The translations under genes were made by a program, and so were the position numbers. A model generated the notes under the pieces. That model made no database searches. It saw only the letters and a program-made list of their open reading frames with translations, and was not told where the DNA came from. Positions 6,530 through 11,944 of a stretch of DNA of 11,944 nt are shown here, piece after piece; positions within the stretch are counted from its first letter, which is position 1, and each line of letters begins with the position of its first letter. The stretch comes from Elusimicrobia bacterium RIFCSPHIGHO2_02_FULL_57_9 (GTDB lineage Bacteria; Elusimicrobiota; Elusimicrobia; UBA1565; UBA9628). Location of the stretch: contig MGUO01000006.1 of assembly GCA_001800015.1 (NCBI GenBank), forward strand, positions 1 through 11,944, written 5' to 3'.

Positions 6530-7310
6530 ACGCTACGAGGCTTTCCTTAACCGCGTCTGTGCCGGGCCTTACCAGGCCCGGCCTAGGATTTTTCTGCTGA
6601 TGGGGGCCATGAGCGGCCTATTGTTCTTTCCCCCCGCGAAAGCCTCAGCGCAGAACATGACGCTCTTGCCCTCAGCGCCGGTTTTGGAACCTGGGGGTTT
6701 ACCCAAGGGTTGGGAGCCTCTCACTTTCAGGAAGATCAAACGGCACACCGTTTATGAATGGTCGGGCCAGGACCGTGCTGTCCATGCCGTGAGCTCGGCT
6801 TCAGCCTCCGGCCTTATTTACCGCCTCGACCGGGACGTGGCGACGGCTCCGGTCCTGCGCTGGCGCTGGCGCGTTTCCCACACGATAGCCAAGGGAAACG
6901 AGAAGTCCAAGGCAGGCGACGACTACGCCGCCCGCGTCTATGTGACCTTCAAGTACGATCCAGCCAAAGCCGGAGGCGGGACCAGATTCAAATACGGACT
7001 CGTAAAAAAACTTTATGGCGAGTATCCTCCCCATTCGGGGATCAATTACATCTGGGCGAACCGCCTGCCCAAAGGGGAGTCGACGCCGAACGCCTACACG
7101 GACAGGCTCAAGATGGTGGCCGTGCGTTCTGGAGATGCTGAGGCGGGGCGGTGGGTCGCCGAGGAACGCAATATCCTCGAGGACTACCGCAAGCTTTACA
7201 ACGAGGAACCTCCGCCGCTTGCGGGCATCGCCATCATGACGGACACGGATAACACGGGCTCGCAGGCGGAGGCCTGGTACGCCGATATCGAGCTTCGGGC
7301 AACGCCATGA
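6513..7310 (+). CDS. Secreted DUF3047 protein
   Basis: A 265-residue protein of the DUF3047 family, whose function is unknown. After the leader, the domain runs from about residue 60 (GWEPLTFRKIKRH) through LRWRWRVS and DDYAARVYVTF to the C-terminus. A hydrophobic stretch (IFLLMGAMSGLLFF, 26-39) followed by AKASA and Q indicates a Sec signal peptide, so the product should be periplasmic. The ATG at 6513 has a good AAGGGG site nine bases upstream and overlaps the previous gene by 17 bases. An alternative ATG at 6600 gives a shorter leader with AGGA upstream. The first 29 residues are mostly encoded by the palindromic repeat, so the ancestral start may have been the downstream one. The 3' end overlaps the next gene by ATGA (7307-7310). 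Confidence 0.82.
   Translation: MPSNARRYEAFLNRVCAGPYQARPRIFLLMGAMSGLLFFPPAKASAQNMTLLPSAPVLEPGGLPKGWEPLTFRKIKRHTVYEWSGQDRAVHAVSSASASGLIYRLDRDVATAPVLRWRWRVSHTIAKGNEKSKAGDDYAARVYVTFKYDPAKAGGGTRFKYGLVKKLYGEYPPHSGINYIWANRLPKGESTPNAYTDRLKMVAVRSGDAEAGRWVAEERNILEDYRKLYNEEPPPLAGIAIMTDTDNTGSQAEAWYADIELRATP
6526..6584 (+). repeat. Palindromic dispersed repeat, copy 2, across the TIGR04282/DUF3047 junction
   Basis: Second copy of the 59-bp element at 4037-4095 (50 of 59 identical, no gaps). The perfect inverted repeat is GCCGGGCCT (6561-6569) and AGGCCCGGC (6574-6582) around TACC. It carries the TAG stop of the TIGR04282 gene at its left end and encodes part of the DUF3047 leader in a different reading frame from copy 1. 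Both copies have the same orientation. Confidence 0.75.
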
Positions 7311-7939
7311 CTTTCGATCTCAGCGCATATTTACGGGAAATCCTTGCTTGGATCGGCGGTCTAGGGAACCTGGCCCCGATCCTTTTCATCATCACCTATG
7401 TTGTGGCCTGCGTGCTGTTCATCCCCGGAGCCTTGCTCACGCTGGGGGCGGGGGCGTTATTCGGCGTTGTCTGGGGGACGATCTACGTCTCCATAGCCTC
7501 CGTGACCGGCGCGACCGCCGCTTTCCTGATCGGACGCTATCGGGCGCGCGATTGGGTCGCGCGGCGGATACAAAGCAATCCTAAATTCGCCGCGGTGAGC
7601 GCCGCCGTCGGCCGGGAAGGCTGGAAGATCGTGGCATTGACGAGACTGTCCCCGATATTCCCGTTCAACCTTCTCAACTACGCCTTCGGCATCACGGAAG
7701 TGAGGCTGCGGGGTTACGTCCTGGCTTCCTGGATCGCGATGCTGCCCGGAACGGTGATGTACGTTTACATCGGCTCGCTGGCGGGCAGCTTGGCGGGACT
7801 CGGCGCAGGCGCCCTCTCTCGTACGGCGGCCGAATGGGCTCTCTATGGGGCAGGGCTCGCCGCCACGGTGGCAGTAAGCATCTATGTCACGCGCATTGCG
7901 CGCGCCGCTTTGGAGACGAAAACAGACGCCGCCGGTTAA
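7307..7939 (+). CDS. TVP38/TMEM64 (DedA-like, VTT domain) membrane protein
   Basis: A 210-residue inner-membrane protein of the TVP38/TMEM64 family. The VTT/SNARE-associated core shows FIPGALLTLGAGALFG (38-53), GTIYVSIASVTGATAAFLIGRY (57-78, split by a small-residue turn) and the hallmark TRLSPIFPFNLLNYAFGIT (112-130). Helices follow at about 136-156 and 178-196. Relatives are linked to lipid scrambling and membrane homeostasis, and the family often sits next to MerA-like reductases and metal-response genes. It is last in the first unit, with an ATGA overlap at its start and a hairpin across its stop codon. A role in moving a lipid or in coping with metal stress is inferred only from context. 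Confidence 0.87.
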   Translation: MTFDLSAYLREILAWIGGLGNLAPILFIITYVVACVLFIPGALLTLGAGALFGVVWGTIYVSIASVTGATAAFLIGRYRARDWVARRIQSNPKFAAVSAAVGREGWKIVALTRLSPIFPFNLLNYAFGITEVRLRGYVLASWIAMLPGTVMYVYIGSLAGSLAGLGAGALSRTAAEWALYGAGLAATVAVSIYVTRIARAALETKTDAAG

Positions 7940-7946
7940 GCGGCGT
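7926..7946 (+). other. Hairpin spanning the TVP38 stop codon; possible operon boundary
   Basis: ACGCCGC (7926-7932) pairs perfectly with GCGGCGT (7940-7946) around a 7-base loop that contains the TAA stop. No T-run follows, so intrinsic termination is doubtful, but a new promoter-like motif begins right at its 3' edge. It could attenuate transcription or protect the 3' end of the upstream mRNA. Confidence 0.4.
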
Positions 7947-7974
7947 AACATTCCGAGGCTTGGCCATACTTATG
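7944..7974 (+). promoter_or_regulatory. ECF-like promoter of the second operon
   Basis: CGTAAC at 7944-7949, 17 bases, then TACTTATG at 7967-7974 preceded by CA. The -10 block is identical, and the spacing equal, to the motif at 453-483 before the phosphate transporter. The end of the motif is 26 bases before the ATG at 8000, against 23 bases for the transporter. This supports 8000 over the TTG at 7976 as the start of the next gene, because 7976 would lie at or before the transcription start. Confidence 0.58.
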
Positions 7975-7999
7975 ATTGGAGCCAAAGCGGGATGGGGGC

Positions 8000-9556
8000 A
8001 TGAAAACAGCCATCGCCCAGGGAGCACCGGATCTCATGGATAAGACCGTCGTCATCGAACCCTTCGACGAGCATAACTGCGCGGTCGTCTCGAACGGCCA
8101 CCCTCCCGATTGGGTCAATCCCGCGCCGGCCGGACGCTACAACCTGGTCGTCATCGGCGCGGGCACCGCGGGCTTGGTCACCGCCGCCGGAGCCGCGGGC
8201 TTGGGCGCGAAGGTAGCCCTGGTGGAAAAGCATCTTATGGGCGGCGACTGCCTGAACGTGGGCTGTGTGCCCGCAAAGGCGCTCATCCGGGCTTCTCGCG
8301 CCTTTGCGGACGTGCGCGACGCGGGCGAGTACGGGGTCATCGTCCCGGATGGGGCGCGTGTGGATTTTTCCAAGGTCATGGAACGGATGCGCAGGCTGCG
8401 GGCCCAAATCAGCCCCAACGATTCGGTCCATCGCTTCAAGAAGCTGGGCGTGGATGTTTTCCTGGGCGAGGCCAGATTCACTGGGTCCGACACCATCGCT
8501 GTGGACGGCAGGACGCTTCGTTTCTCAAAGGCCATCATCGCCTCCGGGGCGCGGGCTGCCGAGTTGCCGATTCCGGGGCTTAAGGAAGCCGGCTACCTGA
8601 CCAACGAGACGATATTTTCCCTTACCGAGCTGCCGAAACGCCTGGCCGTATTCGGAGCCGGCCCCATCGGCTGCGAGCTGGCCCAGGCCTTCCGGCGATT
8701 TGGTTCCCAAGTTCATCTCATCGAGGCTCTCGGCCAGATCCTCATACGCGAGGACCGCGACGCCGCCGTTGTCATCGAGAAGACGTTCGCGCGAGAGGGG
8801 ATCGAGTTTTCCTGCAACCACAACGTCATTCGGGTTGAGAAACGCGGCGCAGAGAAGGTGGTTTTCACCGAATGCGATTGCCACAAGGGCGGGCTGGTCG
8901 TGGACGCGATCCTGGTCGGCGTCGGGCGAGCCCCCAATGTCGAGGGCTTGAACCTCGATGCGGCCGGAGTGGAGTACGACAAGAAAGCCGGGGTCAAGGT
9001 CGACGACCGCCTGCGGACCGCAAACCCCAGGATCTACGCAGCCGGAGACATTTGCTCGCCCTACAAGTTCACTCATACAGCCGAAGCCGCCGCGCGCATC
9101 GTCATCCAGAACGCCATGTTCATGGGGCGCAAGAAGGCGAGCACGTTGACGATCCCTTGGTGCACTTACACCGATCCGGAGATTGCCCACGTGGGGCTCT
9201 ACGAGAAGGACGCCAAAGAGAAAGGCATAGCGGTTGACACCTTTGTCCAGGAGTTCAAGGACCTCGACCGCGCGATCCTGGATGGGGAAAGCCGAGGCCT
9301 CATCAAGGTCCACGTGGAGAAAGGGACGGACAATATCCTGGGAGCGACCATCGTGGCTCGCCACGCCGGCGAGATGATCAGCGAACTGACGTTGGCTATG
9401 ACGGCGAAGGTGGGCCTGGGCAAGATCGCCGGCACGATCCACCCATATCCGACGCAGGCGGAGTGCGTCAAGAGAGTCGCGGATGCCTACAATCGCACGC
9501 GCCTGACGCCTCTCGTAAAGTCCATGCTCGGGAGGTGGTTGCGATGGAGCCGGTAA
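8000..9556 (+). CDS. MerA-like FAD/NAD(P)-dependent disulfide oxidoreductase lacking mercury-binding cysteines
   Basis: A 518-residue flavoprotein of the class I pyridine nucleotide-disulfide oxidoreductases. Numbered from the ATG at 8000, GAGTAG (53-58) binds FAD, GGDCLNVGC holds the redox-active pair C84 and C89, GAGPIG (219-224) binds NAD(P), and AAGD near 347 is the second FAD motif. Near the C-terminus, HPYPTQAE has tyrosine where dihydrolipoamide dehydrogenase has its catalytic histidine; MerA also has tyrosine there. It lacks the C-terminal vicinal cysteines and the N-terminal HMA domain of true mercuric reductases, so its substrate is open: a thiol, a metal or an arsenic-thiol compound is possible. 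The ATG at 8000 follows a G-rich site and fits the upstream promoter. TTG 7976 and ATG 8036 are alternatives. The 3' end overlaps the CoA-binding gene by 13 bases. Confidence 0.88.
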   Translation: MKTAIAQGAPDLMDKTVVIEPFDEHNCAVVSNGHPPDWVNPAPAGRYNLVVIGAGTAGLVTAAGAAGLGAKVALVEKHLMGGDCLNVGCVPAKALIRASRAFADVRDAGEYGVIVPDGARVDFSKVMERMRRLRAQISPNDSVHRFKKLGVDVFLGEARFTGSDTIAVDGRTLRFSKAIIASGARAAELPIPGLKEAGYLTNETIFSLTELPKRLAVFGAGPIGCELAQAFRRFGSQVHLIEALGQILIREDRDAAVVIEKTFAREGIEFSCNHNVIRVEKRGAEKVVFTECDCHKGGLVVDAILVGVGRAPNVEGLNLDAAGVEYDKKAGVKVDDRLRTANPRIYAAGDICSPYKFTHTAEAAARIVIQNAMFMGRKKASTLTIPWCTYTDPEIAHVGLYEKDAKEKGIAVDTFVQEFKDLDRAILDGESRGLIKVHVEKGTDNILGATIVARHAGEMISELTLAMTAKVGLGKIAGTIHPYPTQAECVKRVADAYNRTRLTPLVKSMLGRWLRWSR

Positions 9557-9999
9557 GCTGCCGCGTTCCCTCCGGCGGCGGAGCCGAGAACATTGTCGAG
9601 CGTATTTTTGCCCTTCGGACCATCGCTGTCGTGGGCTGCTCCCCGAAACCCGAGCGGCCCAGCCACTACGTCGCCGCCTATCTGAAAGAGCAGGGCTACC
9701 GCATTATCCCCGTCAATCCAGGGCAGAAGGAGATTCTAGGCGAGGAATGCTTCCCAAGTCTCTCCGCGATCCATGAGCCGGTCGACGTGGTGGATGTGTT
9801 TCGCCGCAGCGAACAGGTTCTTCCCATTATCCAGGAGGCCATCGCCGTCAAGGCCAAGGCGCTGTGGCTGCAGGACGAAATCACGCATCCGGAGGGAGAA
9901 GCTCTGGCGCGTGAAGCGGGGCTTATGGTCGTCTCGAACGACTGCATGCTGCGGCGGCATTACCAGCATCAGCGGAAAGGAGAAAATTATGGAAAATAG
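9544..9999 (+). CDS. CoA-binding domain protein (YccU-like)
   Basis: A 151-residue small cytoplasmic protein with a Rossmann-type CoA-binding fold. IAVVGCSPKPERPSHYVA (27-44) is the nucleotide loop, followed by GYRIIPVNPG (51-60) and the end motif NDCMLRRHY (132-140) with its conserved cysteine C134. The family resembles the CoA-binding part of succinyl-CoA synthetase alpha but lacks the rest; its role is not settled. The frame is open upstream, but the ATG at 9544 is preceded by GGGAGGTGG and restores the usual length. It overlaps the reductase gene by 13 bases and the next small gene by 11, which suggests translational coupling. Family assignment is firm; function in this operon is unknown. 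Confidence 0.88.
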   Translation: MEPVSCRVPSGGGAENIVERIFALRTIAVVGCSPKPERPSHYVAAYLKEQGYRIIPVNPGQKEILGEECFPSLSAIHEPVDVVDVFRRSEQVLPIIQEAIAVKAKALWLQDEITHPEGEALAREAGLMVVSNDCMLRRHYQHQRKGENYGK

Positions 10000-10156
10000 C
10001 GCGTTGGCCTGTAGCCGTTGCAACTATCAGGCGGAGGCAAAGCCGGAAGGCTGGCGGAAATGCGGCAAGTGCGGGATGCTTTGGTGCCCCAAGTGCTCCC
10101 CCGCGTCAGACCGCTGCGCCAACTGCATCGGGGGAACCCTGGTCTCAATCCCCTGA
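9989..10156 (+). CDS. Small zinc-ribbon protein with four CxxC pairs
   Basis: A 55-residue protein with eight cysteines in four CxxC pairs: C8/C11, C25/C28, C33/C36 and C43/C46. This spacing would bind two zinc ions, or possibly another thiophilic metal. The ATG at 9989 has a strong AAAGGAG site and overlaps the CoA-binding gene by 11 bases. A hairpin spans its stop codon. I recognise no named family. Given the neighbours, it could be a metal-binding adaptor or a reservoir for metal, but that is inference. The strong ribosome-binding site, the cysteine pattern and the tight operon packing make it a likely real gene despite its size. Confidence 0.8.
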   Translation: MENSALACSRCNYQAEAKPEGWRKCGKCGMLWCPKCSPASDRCANCIGGTLVSIP

Positions 10157-10164
10157 GAGACCAG
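10139..10164 (+). other. Hairpin spanning the zinc-ribbon stop codon
   Basis: CTGGTCTC (10139-10146) pairs perfectly with GAGACCAG (10157-10164) around a 10-base loop that holds the TGA stop. The next ribosome-binding site (AAAAGGAGG, about 10169-10177) follows at once and there is no T-run. It may set the relative expression of the small zinc-ribbon and CDGSH genes rather than end transcription. Confidence 0.4.
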
Positions 10165-10182
10165 AACAAAAAGGAGGATAGA

Positions 10183-10431
10183 ATGGCGGAACCGAAAATT
10201 GCGCAAAGAAAGCCTTTCGGCGTGGACGAACAAGCCGGAGAAAAGTGGTGGTGCGCCTGCGGAGAGTCGCAGAAGCAGCCGTACTGCGACGGCTCCCACA
10301 AGAAGCTCAATACCGGAATCGAGCCCATCCGCGTGGAGATCAAGGAGGCGAAGAAGATCGCCTGGTGCGGCTGCAAGCATTCGGGCAACAAGTCCTATTG
10401 CGACGGCAGCCACAGCCGGTTGCCCCAATGA
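10183..10431 (+). CDS. Double CDGSH iron-sulfur protein
   Basis: An 82-residue protein with two CDGSH iron-sulfur motifs. The first uses C24, C26, C35 and H39 (ending in PYCDGSH) and the second C62, C64, C73 and H77 (ending in SYCDGSH). Each should hold a 2Fe-2S cluster with three-cysteine, one-histidine ligation, as in the mitoNEET family, which carries electrons or responds to redox state. There is no transmembrane anchor or signal peptide, so it should be cytoplasmic. The ATG at 10183 follows a strong AAAGGAGGA site; an open frame upstream is not family-like. Its stop overlaps the next start as ATGA. The electron partner is not known, though the flavoprotein and redoxin in the same operon are candidates. 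Confidence 0.92.
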   Translation: MAEPKIAQRKPFGVDEQAGEKWWCACGESQKQPYCDGSHKKLNTGIEPIRVEIKEAKKIAWCGCKHSGNKSYCDGSHSRLPQ

Positions 10432-10874
10432 AGAAGATATTACTGCCGATTCTGGTTTTGACGGGCGTCCTCGCCCTTGGGTGCGGAAAGCCGACGACTC
10501 CCGGCCACTCGTCGAAATTCCTCATCATCCTCCAGGCGGACACGGACAGGCACGAGGGGCTGGCCAGGGCGTTGCATGCGCTTCTCTATGCCAAGGAGTT
10601 AGAGGAAGGAGGCTATCCCGTCACGCTCGTTTTTGACGGAGCCGGAACAGGCTGGGCGCAAGCCCTGCGGGACCCCAAACACAAACTGCATGCCAAGTAC
10701 GAGGACCTCAAGAAGCTTGGCGTGGTCGAGGAGATATGCGACTTCTGCGCCGGCGCGTTCAAGGTCAAGGATGGATTGAAGCGGATGTCCGACGTTACCT
10801 TGGTCGGCGAATTCGAAGGTCATCCGAGCCTCAAGAAGTGGGTGGATCAGGGATACCAGATCATCGTGCTTTAG
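10428..10874 (+). CDS. DsrE-like lipoprotein
   Basis: A 148-residue protein that begins with a lipoprotein signal: MKKILLPILVLTGVLALGC, with the lipobox cysteine at C19. The mature part (29-148) resembles the DsrE/DsrF sulfur-relay fold, from FLIILQADTD and ALHALLYAKELEEGGYPVTLVF to the C-terminal VDQGYQIIVL. A CDFC pair (C104, C107) sits where DsrE-type proteins often have a reactive cysteine. DsrE relatives pass sulfur or act as thiol carriers, usually in the cytoplasm; a membrane-anchored, exported form is less usual. The ATG at 10428 overlaps the CDGSH stop as ATGA and is preferred over the longer upstream frame because it gives a correct lipoprotein signal. It is followed nine bases later by a periplasmic-type redoxin, a plausible partner. 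Confidence 0.83.
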   Translation: MKKILLPILVLTGVLALGCGKPTTPGHSSKFLIILQADTDRHEGLARALHALLYAKELEEGGYPVTLVFDGAGTGWAQALRDPKHKLHAKYEDLKKLGVVEEICDFCAGAFKVKDGLKRMSDVTLVGEFEGHPSLKKWVDQGYQIIVL

Positions 10875-10883
10875 GAGCCAGCG

Positions 10884-11420
10884 GTGCCCAATCTTCTGCG
10901 GAATCTCTTTTGGAAAGCCGCCATTCATGCGGGGTGGCTGCTGCCTTCTTCCAGAGGAGTGGGAATAGAGATCGGCCAACGTGTTCCCGATTTCACCTTG
11001 TCCGATCTTTCCGGGCAATCGCTTACGTTGTCGAAAACGTTCCCAAAAAAGGCGGCGGTGCTGTGGCTGACCAACCTATGCGAAGGCTGCGAGGAAAAGA
11101 TCAGCCTGCTACAGGGCATCCACGAGACCCGTGGCGACCGTGTCGGGATCTTCGCCGTTTCCACCCTGGGAGAAGACCGGGCCACTCCGAAGAGAATCCT
11201 GCAAACGCACCGGATGACGTTTCCTTTGCTCATGGACCCGGAGGATTGGGTGGGGAAAGAGTTGAAACTGGAGCATCCGGCGGGCGCATGCCCCATATAC
11301 AACCTGTTGATCATCGATCGGACCGGCCGCGTGAAGTTTCGCCACCACCTCTCGGCCATTGGGGACGAGAAATTCCTGAATGAACTGAGCGGAGTTGTGC
11401 ACGGCTGGTCATCCCGTTAA
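10884..11420 (+). CDS. Thioredoxin-fold redoxin (TlpA/AhpC-TSA like)
   Basis: A 178-residue thioredoxin-fold protein. After an N-terminal stretch (4-21) that is moderately hydrophobic and may be an uncleaved anchor or weak signal, the redoxin domain starts at IGQRVPDFTLSDLSG (30-44). WLTNLCEGCE gives the active-site CxxC at C66 and C69. Another cysteine (C136) sits beside P137 at the usual cis-proline region, before IYNLLIIDRTG. It would reduce or oxidise protein disulfides or peroxides. The start is GTG at 10884 with TAGGAG upstream, overlapping the end of the DsrE-like gene's stop. It is the last gene of the second unit; downstream lies integrase debris. Localisation is uncertain. Confidence 0.83.
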   Translation: MPNLLRNLFWKAAIHAGWLLPSSRGVGIEIGQRVPDFTLSDLSGQSLTLSKTFPKKAAVLWLTNLCEGCEEKISLLQGIHETRGDRVGIFAVSTLGEDRATPKRILQTHRMTFPLLMDPEDWVGKELKLEHPAGACPIYNLLIIDRTGRVKFRHHLSAIGDEKFLNELSGVVHGWSSR

Positions 11421-11439
11421 CAAGGCCGGCAAAAGCGGT

Positions 11440-11831
11440 TCAAAAGCGAGGGTGCGCCTTGCGGCAGGTCTCCCGCATCAGGTTGCTCGAGACATGGGTG
11501 TATCTCTGCGTGACGAGCAGGCTGGAATGGCCGAGAATTTCCTGGACTACGCGGGTGTCCGCCTCGCCCTCGAGCAATGCCGTCGCGCAACCATGCCGGA
11601 GTTGATGCGGCGTTAGGGAACCCGAGAGCCCCACCCGGCGCGCCGCGCCCGCAAGCAGCTCAGGTGTGCCGAGACGTCGGCCTGGGTGACGGCGGTAGGG
11701 TCCACTCCGCGATCCCGCAAGAATCCCAGGTAGCCGCGCAAGTGGTGGGCATAGGTGGCGACCGTCTGAGCTGCGAGCCCGCGCTCTGAGCGTAGGAACT
11801 CACGGCATTCGTCCAGGCGGGCATCGGCAAG
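11440..11831 (-). pseudogene. Tyrosine recombinase (XerC/D-like integrase) remnant with internal deletion
   Basis: Read on the minus strand, 11831 to about 11640 encodes a SAM-like core-binding domain (ARLDECREFLRSERGLAAQT, then VATYAHHLRGYLGFLRDRG). In another frame, about 11640 to 11440 encodes the catalytic C-terminus: TPHQLRHGCATALLEG with the HxxRH box, LGHSSLLVTQRYTHV with the nucleophilic tyrosine, and a normal end, RKAHPRF. The two frames meet near 11635-11642. The roughly 130 residues in between, with the first catalytic arginine, are missing. The N-terminal frame hits a stop (TAA, 11613-11615), and its own start is lost beyond a TGA at 11832-11834. A functional recombinase cannot be made. 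It marks past mobile-element or integron-like activity at this border. Confidence 0.8.
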
Positions 11832-11835
11832 TCAA

Positions 11836-11944
11836 GGCAAGGCTACGGTAGCCGAGTGCGAAAAAGCCCTCAAAGAGCCCCGGAGGACCCTGCAGCGCGA
11901 CTTAAAGCTGCTGGTCGAGAAGGGATTTGCCCGGGAAGTGAGCA
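11836..11944 (+). pseudogene. Fragment of a helix-turn-helix protein (Fic-like or transcription-regulator C-terminus), runs off the right edge
   Basis: An open plus-strand frame of 36 codons contains RRTLQRDLKLLVEKGFAREV, the recognition-helix and wing pattern of winged-helix domains such as those at the ends of Fic-family proteins or in DeoR-type regulators. No plausible start codon lies nearby upstream in the frame, and the homology seems to begin at the same point where the integrase remnant loses its N-terminus. It is therefore probably a truncated gene brought in by a rearrangement. The rest is outside the window. Confidence 0.4.

Noticed and set aside
6253..6600. Plus-strand 115-codon frame over the end of the TIGR04282 gene
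   Set aside because: It is out of frame with two supported genes and has no domain. Its end repeats the translated palindrome, so it is a by-product of the repeat.
7926..7946. Rho-independent terminator after the TVP38 gene
   Set aside because: The stem is good, but no T-run follows it, so it is listed only as a hairpin.
7976..7999. TTG at 7976 as the start of the MerA-like protein
   Set aside because: It would begin at or before the transcription start predicted from the promoter motif at 7944-7974; the ATG at 8000 fits better. ATG 8036 remains possible.
8525..9442. Long minus-strand open frame (305 codons) opposite the MerA-like gene
   Set aside because: It is antisense to a clearly conserved flavoprotein and its translation shows no recognisable domain; GC-rich coding DNA commonly leaves such shadow frames open.
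8000..9556. Calling this gene merA
   Set aside because: The C-terminal vicinal cysteines and HMA domain needed for mercury handling are missing, and no other mer genes are nearby.
1..11944. tRNA, rRNA, CRISPR arrays or complete insertion sequences
   Set aside because: No cloverleaf, rRNA-like stretch, regularly spaced direct repeats or transposase frame was seen on either strand by eye.

Overview
The window carries one nearly continuous block of plus-strand genes (506-11420). A partial minus-strand ECF sigma factor gene lies on the left (1-337) and a decayed recombination scar on the right (11440-11944). The DNA is GC-rich, genes are tightly packed with four 4-base ATGA overlaps, and there is one lipoprotein and one secreted protein. 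This fits a diderm bacterium, probably environmental. I cannot name the phylum from sequence alone.

First transcription unit (506-7939): a PiT-type phosphate (and probably arsenate) transporter; an 885-residue protein fusing a PqqD-like domain, a radical SAM domain and a complete ArsM-type arsenite methyltransferase with a Cys-rich tail; a fatty-acid-hydroxylase/sterol-desaturase membrane enzyme; two sugar transferases of the TIGR04283 and TIGR04282 type, families that travel with arsenosugar biosynthesis; a secreted DUF3047 protein; and a TVP38/TMEM64 membrane protein. The set reads as an organoarsenical (arsenosugar, perhaps arsenolipid) pathway in which methylation and the radical step sit on one polypeptide.

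Second transcription unit (8000-11420): a MerA-like flavin disulfide oxidoreductase without the mercury-binding C-terminal cysteine pair, a CoA-binding (YccU-like) protein, a 55-residue zinc-ribbon protein, a double CDGSH iron-sulfur protein, a DsrE-like lipoprotein and a TlpA/AhpC-like redoxin. These look like thiol, sulfur or metal redox functions.

The two units are tied together by a shared promoter-like motif, GTAAC-N17-TACTTATG, placed 23-26 bases before the start codon of the first gene in each (453-483 and 7944-7974). A weaker third copy lies at 354-385. The AAC-containing -35 and the divergent ECF sigma gene suggest one ECF-controlled regulon. A 59-bp palindromic repeat occurs twice in the first unit (4037-4095 and 6526-6584), both times inside coding sequence. 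The right end holds a XerC/D-type integrase with an internal deletion, abutting a fragment of a helix-turn-helix gene.
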